Origin: Phycisphaerae bacterium
GTDB taxonomy: Bacteria > Planctomycetota > Phycisphaerae > Sedimentisphaerales > Anaerohalosphaeraceae
Assembly: GCA_021736615.1 (NCBI GenBank)
Contig: JAIPFN010000169.1
Location: forward strand, 1 to 12,342
Reading direction: 5' to 3'
Length of the DNA: 12,342 nt
In this document: one piece after another, positions 7,548 to 12,342 of the stretch
Position numbering within the stretch: position 1 is the stretch's first letter
How the letters are laid out: each line of letters starts with the position of its first letter
Position numbers and translations under genes: made by a program
The notes under the pieces: model-generated
Databases searched by the model: none
What the model was told of the DNA's origin: nothing
What the model saw: the letters and a program-made list of their open reading frames with translations, nothing else

Positions 7548-7622
7548 CAAACGACGTTAAACCTGCTAATACGAAAACCCGGCCTGATGACGTGGAAAAT
7601 TAGATTTCAACTAGGAGAAATC

Positions 7623-8357
7623 ATGAGCGATAGTATGGACAAACTTAACTATATAAAAAACATGATCTGGATGATGTGCTGCGACGGGGATATCGCAGAA
7701 CGTGAGAAAAAATTCCTTGGAGCAACCGCAAAGGCTATAGGTGCGCAAATCGAGGACTGGAACGCACTTATGAAAGAAGTCGTAGCCGACAAAGGCCGGC
7801 TTTACCCGATAAACGACCGCCCGAAAGCCATCGCCACATTGAAATCACTCGTCGTCATGGCCAAAGCCGACAACAAGCTCGACGCCACCGAAAAGGACTA
7901 CCTGCGCCGGTTCGCCAAATCACTGGGCCTGACAAATCAGCAGTTCAAAACAATCGCCAAAGAAATTGACATGGCAACCCTGCTTGATCCGTTCAAGGAC
8001 TCGGCCAGGCCGGTTGGTACCGGCGGAAAATTTATCGCGATAAAGGAAGATTTCGCAAAAATCGATGATTTCAAAGACGTAATCCTCGAAAACAACGCAG
8101 AAATCAAGATATCCGGCTTTGATGAATTCCTCAATGCCGGCCAGCCGGACAGCCACATAGTCTGTTTCCACACCTCTGAGGACAAAAATGTCTCTATAGA
8201 AAGATGCAGGCACCTGTTGGAAAAATCAGGCCCCAACACAGCAGCAATACTAACACGCTACCAGGGCCATCAGGTTAAATACCTGCACGAAACAGGCCTG
8301 AAAAAATGCGTTATTGAGCCAGTGTACGCACACGATATCGGCACGCTTTTAAAGTAA
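7623..8357 (+). CDS. TerB-like domain protein with a possible degenerate receiver domain
   Basis: This 244-residue protein has no signal peptide and is probably cytoplasmic. Residues about 5-118 are a TerB-like helical domain: the acidic motif occurs twice, as CDGDIAERE (20-28) and KADNKLDATE (81-90), the internal pseudo-duplication typical of this fold, which binds metal in some members. Residues about 135-244 alternate predicted strands and helices like a CheY receiver: FIAIKEDF (137-144), HIVCFHT (178-184), AAILT (207-211), an alpha-4-like segment and IEPVYAHDI (231-239), where receivers have K-P. The phospho-acceptor Asp expected after the third strand is absent (H183), so this would be a pseudo-receiver; that reading is inference. 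The ATG at 7623 is chosen over an in-frame upstream ATG (7587) because AGGAG (7613-7617) sits 5 bases before it. It is transcribed divergently from the DUF6057-like gene. TerB relatives appear in stress and envelope contexts; the role here is unknown. Confidence 0.8.
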   Translation: MSDSMDKLNYIKNMIWMMCCDGDIAEREKKFLGATAKAIGAQIEDWNALMKEVVADKGRLYPINDRPKAIATLKSLVVMAKADNKLDATEKDYLRRFAKSLGLTNQQFKTIAKEIDMATLLDPFKDSARPVGTGGKFIAIKEDFAKIDDFKDVILENNAEIKISGFDEFLNAGQPDSHIVCFHTSEDKNVSIERCRHLLEKSGPNTAAILTRYQGHQVKYLHETGLKKCVIEPVYAHDIGTLLK

Positions 8358-8420
8358 AATGCCGAACATAATGGACATTGTGGATATTTCCCACCTGTGG
8401 TTTTTGGGGGTTTGGGGCTG

Positions 8421-8522
8421 AAAAAAGGCCCAAAAAACGTCAAAAATTTGCATTTTTTCACGTTTTTGCGCGCTTTTTGATCACTTTTTGCGCACTTTTG
8501 AGCTTTTTTTGACGGCAAAAAA
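8421..8522. other. Phased A/T tracts, predicted intrinsically curved DNA
   Basis: Ten A- or T-runs of 4-8 bases begin at 8421, 8432, 8442, 8453, 8463, 8474, 8485, 8496, 8504 and 8517. Run centres average about 10.7 bases apart, close to one helical turn, which is the classic arrangement for intrinsic bending. From 8463 the tracts are part of an 11-base unit, TTTTTGNNCRC, repeated three times exactly (8463, 8474, 8485). A bend here could position a nucleoid protein or influence transcription ending between the convergent genes; that role is inference. Confidence 0.75.
8433..8467. repeat. Imperfect A/T-rich inverted repeat inside the phased tracts
   Basis: Bases 8433-8446 pair with 8454-8467 in 13 of 14 positions (one C-C mismatch), with a 7-base loop at 8447-8453. 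The centre (ACGT flanked by A and T runs) is shared by both arms. It may just reflect the mirrored A- and T-tracts. Confidence 0.5.
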
Positions 8523-8549
8523 TTGTGGAAACTAAATTCAACAAAGGTA

Positions 8550-8572
8550 GTATACCCGCTTTGCGGGTATAC
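8550..8572 (+). terminator. Hairpin with T-rich tail, candidate terminator for the TerB-like gene
   Basis: GTATACCCGC (8550-8559), loop TTT, GCGGGTATAC (8563-8572) is a perfect 10-bp stem followed on the plus strand by GTTTTAAGTTTTAAG. The tail is interrupted by AAG, so it is a non-ideal intrinsic terminator. It lies 193 bases past the TerB-like stop codon, rather far, but it is the best candidate on that strand. Confidence 0.45.
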
Positions 8573-8573
8573 G

Positions 8574-8635
8574 TTTTAAGTTTTAAGTCCCGACGTAAAG
8601 CCGGGATTTCGCTTTACTCAATGTTAAGTTTTAAG
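8574..8635 (+). repeat. TTTTAAG heptamer pair and flanking copy
   Basis: TTTTAAG occurs twice in tandem (8574-8580, 8581-8587) and again inside GTTAAGTTTTAAG at 8623-8635. The two occurrences flank the interleaved stem pair at 8588-8617, giving a short direct-repeat-bounded block. The 7-base period matches the other arrays in this window. Confidence 0.55.
8588..8617 (+). other. Interleaved complementary segments, possible H-type pseudoknot
   Basis: TCCCG (8588-8592) can pair with CGGGA (8602-8606), and GTAAAGC (8595-8601) with GCTTTAC (8611-8617). The pairings interleave rather than nest, so they form either two alternative hairpins or a pseudoknot with loops of 2, 0 and 4 bases. No protein or known RNA family is recognised. 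Confidence 0.4.
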
Positions 8636-8718
8636 ATTCTGAATTTGGAGTTTGGGTGAAATATAATTCCGGAAAATTATAACAGTCTCCTTTTATCTAT
8701 AGTATATGTATAGCCAAA

Positions 8719-8735
8719 ATGTCGCTTGTCGACAT
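8719..8735. repeat. Short hairpin ATGTCG/CGACAT
   Basis: ATGTCG (8719-8724), loop CTTGT, CGACAT (8730-8735). The stem resembles the outer part of hairpin 1 (ATGTCGGC...GCCGACAT at 3787-3807) with two base pairs missing, so it may be a shortened relative of that family. Confidence 0.5.
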
Positions 8736-8753
8736 AGTCTACCTACGAGCTTT

Positions 8754-8809
8754 GTGACAGGTGACAGGTGTTGGGTGTTGGGTGTTGGGTGTTGGGTGTT
8801 GGGTGTTGT
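8754..8809 (+). repeat. Eight-unit heptamer array with G-quadruplex potential
   Basis: Eight contiguous 7-base units: GTGACAG twice (8754-8767), GTGTTGG five times (8768-8802) and GTGTTGT once (8803-8809). The GTGTTGG part creates five GGG runs on the plus strand (8773, 8780, 8787, 8794, 8801), each separated by TGTT, which fits the standard G3N1-7 quadruplex rule. The array lies beyond the 3' end of the M56 gene, whose RNA would carry the C-rich strand. Confidence 0.9.
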
Positions 8810-8821
8810 TAGGGTAACGGC

Positions 8822-8838
8822 GCCCGCCTTTGGCGGGC
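8822..8838. repeat. GC-rich hairpin GCCCGCC/GGCGGGC
   Basis: GCCCGCC (8822-8828), loop TTT, GGCGGGC (8832-8838): a perfect 7-bp all-G/C stem directly abutting the longer hairpin at 8839-8868. No T-run follows on either strand. Confidence 0.7.
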
Positions 8839-8868
8839 TTAACCCCGGATTCACTAATCCGGGGTTAA
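8839..8868. repeat. Perfect 13-bp stem hairpin
   Basis: TTAACCCCGGATT (8839-8851), loop CACT, AATCCGGGGTTAA (8856-8868). This is the strongest hairpin in the window and the best candidate for a barrier or RNA 3' end stabiliser for the M56 transcript arriving from the right. Without a U-tract it would not be a canonical intrinsic terminator. Confidence 0.75.
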
Positions 8869-8931
8869 AGGTCGAGTGGTTGGGTAACGGGGTTATGTTT
8901 TTGTTAGTCGAGTGATTAGCCCGGCGATTGC

Positions 8932-8975
8932 GGGCGTGTTGCCCAACCCCGTACCGCTGGCTTCCAGCCGGCTTT
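8932..8975 (+). repeat. Copy 2 of the diverged 44-bp intergenic repeat
   Basis: It matches 3765-3808 at 34 of 44 positions without gaps. It contains GGCTTCCAGCC (8959-8969), the hairpin core shared with hairpins 1 and 2. The stem here is 6 bp and includes one G-T pair. It begins about 140 bases beyond the M56 stop codon, on the same side and at a similar distance as copy 1 relative to the PD40 gene. Confidence 0.65.
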
Positions 8976-9117
8976 ATTGTGCTTTACGACTTTAAAACGG
9001 CTATATGACGGATGATAATCGAGTCAATTTTCGTTATATTCTATTTGGGCAACATCCCCTTGCGCTTAGGGCTGCTGTTGTCGTGCGGTACTGGGAGTCT
9101 GCATCCCCCCTCTCGTA

Positions 9118-12100
9118 TCAATCTTCTGTGTCCGGTTTTCGTGGTTTTAGTTTGCTCCAGTCTTGCAGGTTTACTCGCAGAATCATACTCTCGTCTTTGC
9201 CGGCGTTTATGAAAGCATTATGGGATTTGGGATTTACAATTTCTGCTCCACCTACAGAGAGGCTGTATTTTTTATTGTCAAGCGTTGTAAATTTGAAATT
9301 ACCGTTCTTATCTGTTTCTCTATCAGAGTTGATGTATCTTGCCAGGTAGTTTCCGTCGTTACATGACAGGTTAACCCATGCGTCCGGGACCGGCCAGCCG
9401 GTTTTGTCGTCGATAACCTTACCCGTAAAAGTGATTCCTTTCTTGAGTTCATACGTCTTGTCTTTTCCGGGCTCAACCTCAACACCCATCGGCTGGAATC
9501 CGGGGACCTTAATTTGGAGATTATACTTTAACGGCTTTTGAGGATTAATCCCGTCATAGAGAAATCTTCCGTCACTGTCTGTTTTGATTTTATGTCCTGA
9601 CACTCCATAGCTACCCTCATCACTATAGCGAGCGGAAATTTCCATACCGATCTCAATATTTTTTGCGGGAGTCTTGTCCGGCATCAAGACACGTCCTTTG
9701 ATCTGACTTGTTTTGCCCAACTTAAGATCAACCTGCTGTATCGGATTTTCACTGGTCAACTCGATCGGCTTGCTGACTATCCATGTATTCTTATTCTGTG
9801 CGATAACCGCGTACGTCCCGCCCAAAACAAGTGCCGGCGTACTATACTTGCCGGTTTGAACGGTAGCGTCACGAAAGTGAGTCAACTTCATCCTGATTGA
9901 ATGATAATTGGGATGGTCGACATATTTGTCCGGGCGTTTTACAAGCAATAATTTCATATCTGCATATTTTATCAATTTACCGTCTTCGTCGAGTATCCTG
10001 CCGTAGATACTTCCGGCAGGCTCTGCAATAATAGTTCGCTCATAGGGCTGATCGGAAGCTTCGACGAATTCGTCGGTACGGCCTGATTCCGGTTCAATCC
10101 AGAAACCCTTGATGCCGCCGGTATCACTTAGCTGCATATACGCAGGCACCGGGAAATCGACTTTGGCAACTCCATTTTCAATGACAATGTCCAGTGCGGA
10201 CCAACGCCTCTGATTTGAATCATATACCTTCTGTGTCATATACGACAGCCTTGCCTTGCCCTCAACAGGCGGGTAGCCTTGCGGAGATTTAAAGGTCAAT
10301 ATCATCGGACGATTAGGAATATCGGGCAGTTGGTTTTTCGCGTCCAGATCAAAGACAATGTCATCAACTGATTTGCCTTCAAGATCTATTATCATCCGAT
10401 TTTTGGGATCATTGCCTAGAATAGTTATCCCGTCTCCAAGAATGTTTTTCAGCGTAAAATAACCGACACCGTCCCTGATTTCGACGGGTATATCGCCATA
10501 TTGATCGGCACCATCGTATTGAGAATTTTTGAAATAGCTGTTAAACCATAATGACGGAACTGACTTTCTAAGTTCGCTGGAATAGCTTCTAGAGAGTTTT
10601 TTCAAGTCTCCAATGACCTTTCCCTTGATATAAAGTTCCGGGAGCATCTCGACTTTCAGATCAGTATCACCATATTCTATCTTTGGTAAAACCGACAGGT
10701 TGTAGCCTTCGGCCTCGATAATATAGGTATATTTAAAACCCTCTGCCAGAGTAGTGAGTGTGAATTTGCCGTCGGTGTCGGTTACGGCTTCGGTTCCCTG
10801 ACCGTTAAAGCCGTAACCCCAGCCATGGCCGGGGCGTTCCTTGTGAATAAGCCTTAATTTTGCTCCGGCGATTGGTTTACCGGTTTGTTTGGCGACAACA
10901 ACCCCTGACACTTCCAGCCCTTTTTGCAAAGTAATAACAGTCGTTTTATTCTCTGTAAGGGTGTGTTCGGCATTATCGATTTTCTGGTACCCTTCTGCCC
11001 GAACGTTAATCATAGTCAATTTGGCGGCGGAATGTTCAAATGTGGCAATACCGTTTTCATCAGAAGTAACCTTATCTGAATTGCCGAAGCTGCTCCAGCC
11101 GTCTAAATCTTTTCTAATATATTTCTTATCAAGTATTGCTGCTGCGATCGGATTTCCCTGCTCATCGATGACTTTGACTTTGCCGTCGAAACCTGCTTGA
11201 AGAACAATGTTGACATTGTCAATGACTTCGTTTGGATCCGGGGAATAAATCTCTGACATTCCCATCGCATATCCCTTTGCAGTTGCAGTGACGAAAACCT
11301 TTTGCATGCATCTTACGGTATGTTTAAATGTCCCGTCATTATCATGATCAATGTGAATGGTATTTGAAGTCCTCGGATCATAGGCATGAATAACTACGCT
11401 GCGATCTTCCCTGGGTACAGATTTACCGTCATAGGTGGTAACCTTCCCCGACAGCGTAAACTTATCTGTTTCGACACTGGGCCTGAATTCACCACTGTAT
11501 GTTTCAGCGATTTCCTTCATCTTTTCGATGCGTTGTTTTGGGGTTAGCATTTTTGCAGCAAGATTGACAGTTATGTCGGCTGCTTTCCACAGGGCGAGTA
11601 TTGACAGCGATGCTACTGCTATCAGGAGTGCGAGTTTTATCCAGCCGATTCTCATCTGGGGTTTGTGGTTTCGATAAATTATTCGTTTTACGCGTTCGGC
11701 TGATGTCGATGATGTGTCGTCGCTGAAGCCTGTTATTGCGGCAGTCATTGCCGTTTGAGGTGGTTGAGCGGAACGGGTAAGTTGGTCGAATAGTATCTTT
11801 GCGTACTGTATCGGTTTTCCGGTGGTTTCTATGCCGGCGGTGTCGCAGCAGACCTCGCGTTCTATGCGTATCTGTCTGCTGATCCACCATACTGCGGGAT
11901 TGAAGAAGAATATCGCCTCTATGAGCATCTGGCAGAAGTTGACGAGGTAGTCATAACGCCGGATGTGAGCGAGTTCATGGGCGATTATGGCCTGCAGGTA
12001 GTCGGCGGGCAGTTCGGTAAGCATTGAAACGGGGACGAGCAGGACCGGCCGGAAAAAACCGATGACTCCCGGGTGCTTTAGAACCATGGTAGAGGCGAAT

Positions 12101-12342
12101 CGGATCTTTTGAGTGATGTTCATCTGTCGGCAGAGTTTATCGAATAGCTCTTTGACGGGACCGTCTTGAATATCGACGGCGGAGCGTCTAAGCCTGGCGG
12201 TGGAAGCTAATGCCCTGAACATCCTAACGAGCATTATGAACACGCCAACCGACCATACTACAATAAGATTGCCAATGCCGAAATTTGGAGATTGGGAATC
12301 GGTCAACTTCGCGGCTGGTTGTTGGGGAGTTTCTAACGCTTT
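9118..12342 (-). CDS. BlaR1/MecR1-like M56 metallopeptidase with long carboxypeptidase-regulatory-like tail (5' end outside window)
   Basis: The reading frame is open to the right edge (1074 residues visible), so the true start and first membrane helices lie beyond 12342. Numbering from the first visible codon: membrane segment about 24-42, a hydrophobic segment about 94-108, zinc motif HELAH at 122-126 (bases 11965-11979), a second hydrophobic stretch 139-154, the conserved EREVCCD at 161-167 supplying the third zinc ligand, and a last membrane helix about 233-252. This matches the M56 family of membrane zinc proteases that cleave repressors after sensing a signal. About 820 residues follow, probably outside the cytoplasm, made of repeated carboxypeptidase-regulatory/Cna-B-like beta-sandwich modules beginning near 295, 383, 475, 568, 778, 880 and 970 (recurrent GKV...G.P...A and DGKF patterns). 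They replace the penicillin-binding sensor of BlaR1. A BlaI-type repressor gene would be expected just upstream. Target and signal are unknown. Confidence 0.9.
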   Translation of the reverse strand, partial: KALETPQQPAAKLTDSQSPNFGIGNLIVVWSVGVFIMLVRMFRALASTARLRRSAVDIQDGPVKELFDKLCRQMNITQKIRFASTMVLKHPGVIGFFRPVLLVPVSMLTELPADYLQAIIAHELAHIRRYDYLVNFCQMLIEAIFFFNPAVWWISRQIRIEREVCCDTAGIETTGKPIQYAKILFDQLTRSAQPPQTAMTAAITGFSDDTSSTSAERVKRIIYRNHKPQMRIGWIKLALLIAVASLSILALWKAADITVNLAAKMLTPKQRIEKMKEIAETYSGEFRPSVETDKFTLSGKVTTYDGKSVPREDRSVVIHAYDPRTSNTIHIDHDNDGTFKHTVRCMQKVFVTATAKGYAMGMSEIYSPDPNEVIDNVNIVLQAGFDGKVKVIDEQGNPIAAAILDKKYIRKDLDGWSSFGNSDKVTSDENGIATFEHSAAKLTMINVRAEGYQKIDNAEHTLTENKTTVITLQKGLEVSGVVVAKQTGKPIAGAKLRLIHKERPGHGWGYGFNGQGTEAVTDTDGKFTLTTLAEGFKYTYIIEAEGYNLSVLPKIEYGDTDLKVEMLPELYIKGKVIGDLKKLSRSYSSELRKSVPSLWFNSYFKNSQYDGADQYGDIPVEIRDGVGYFTLKNILGDGITILGNDPKNRMIIDLEGKSVDDIVFDLDAKNQLPDIPNRPMILTFKSPQGYPPVEGKARLSYMTQKVYDSNQRRWSALDIVIENGVAKVDFPVPAYMQLSDTGGIKGFWIEPESGRTDEFVEASDQPYERTIIAEPAGSIYGRILDEDGKLIKYADMKLLLVKRPDKYVDHPNYHSIRMKLTHFRDATVQTGKYSTPALVLGGTYAVIAQNKNTWIVSKPIELTSENPIQQVDLKLGKTSQIKGRVLMPDKTPAKNIEIGMEISARYSDEGSYGVSGHKIKTDSDGRFLYDGINPQKPLKYNLQIKVPGFQPMGVEVEPGKDKTYELKKGITFTGKVIDDKTGWPVPDAWVNLSCNDGNYLARYINSDRETDKNGNFKFTTLDNKKYSLSVGGAEIVNPKSHNAFINAGKDESMILRVNLQDWSKLKPRKPDTED

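Larger units (their letters stand above)
8358..9117. other. Structured 760-bp convergent intergenic region
   Basis: The region lies between the stop codon of the TerB-like gene (plus) and that of the M56 gene (minus), so both transcripts end here. No reading frame shows protein-like composition. It holds phased A/T tracts (8421-8522), a hairpin with a T-rich tail (8550-8572), an interleaved stem pair (8588-8617), TTTTAAG repeats, a hairpin at 8719-8735, a heptamer array (8754-8809), two strong hairpins (8822-8868) and the second copy of the 44-bp repeat (8932-8975). Positions 8976-9117 show nothing clear beyond weak inverted complementarity. Confidence 0.8.

Noticed and set aside
7587..7622. 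Upstream in-frame ATG for the TerB-like gene
   Set aside because: No ribosome-binding site precedes it, whereas AGGAG lies 5 bases before the ATG at 7623, and the extra 12 residues are not part of the domain.
8270..8518. Minus-strand frame giving a Lys-rich 82-residue peptide
   Set aside because: It is read through the phased A/T tracts, needs a TTG start and overlaps the end of the TerB-like gene; the Lys content simply reflects the A-runs.
8754..8809. Heptamer array as a CRISPR array
   Set aside because: The units are 7 bases with no spacers and no cas genes nearby.
8871..8914. Direct repeat GTCGAGTG at 8871-8878 and 8907-8914 as mobile-element target duplication
   Set aside because: The 28 bases between the copies are too short for an insertion element and show no terminal inverted repeats.
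12304..12306. TTG at 12306 as the start of the M56 gene
   Set aside because: The frame stays open through all 12 codons to the window edge, and M56 proteins need membrane helices before this point, so the true start is outside.

Overview
The window looks like chromosomal DNA of a Planctomycetota-type bacterium, probably of the Phycisphaerae/Sedimentisphaerales kind. That placement is inference, not proof. It rests on an M56 peptidase carrying a very long carboxypeptidase-regulatory-like tail, a lipoprotein GH2 glycosidase, and intergenic regions full of short hairpins and 7-bp tandem repeats. I see no rRNA, tRNA, transposase, integrase, phage gene or CRISPR array.

Layout from left to right. 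Positions 1-365 (minus) hold the N-terminal third of a zinc-dependent medium-chain alcohol/polyol dehydrogenase, cut by the window edge, with a good sigma70-type promoter at 468-496. Positions 583-3600 (minus) hold a lipoprotein GH2 beta-galactosidase-like enzyme whose stop codon lies inside a heptamer repeat. Positions 3601-3915 are intergenic and carry three consecutive hairpins. Positions 3916-7424 (minus) hold two genes overlapping by 4 bases (ATGA): a DUF6057-like membrane protein, then a secreted monoheme (CxxCH) protein with WD40-like PD40 repeats. Positions 7425-7622 are a divergent promoter region. Positions 7623-8357 (plus) hold a TerB-like protein with a possible degenerate receiver domain. 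Positions 8358-9117 are a 760-bp convergent intergenic region packed with non-coding structure: phased A/T tracts, hairpins, a possible pseudoknot, and a heptamer array with G-quadruplex potential. Positions 9118-12342 (minus) hold a BlaR1/MecR1-like M56 metallopeptidase whose N-terminus lies outside the window.

How the genes may work together. The glycosidase and the dehydrogenase are co-oriented and could both serve carbohydrate use: an exported enzyme releases a sugar and a cytoplasmic enzyme oxidises a sugar derivative. Each has its own candidate promoter, so they need not be one operon. The DUF6057-like/PD40 pair is almost certainly co-translated and acts at the cell envelope, but its function is unknown. 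The M56 protein is probably a membrane sensor or protease; BlaI/MecI-type repressors usually accompany such genes and would be encoded to the right of 12342. The least explained part of the window is the non-coding architecture at 554-588, 3765-3850 and 8421-8975.
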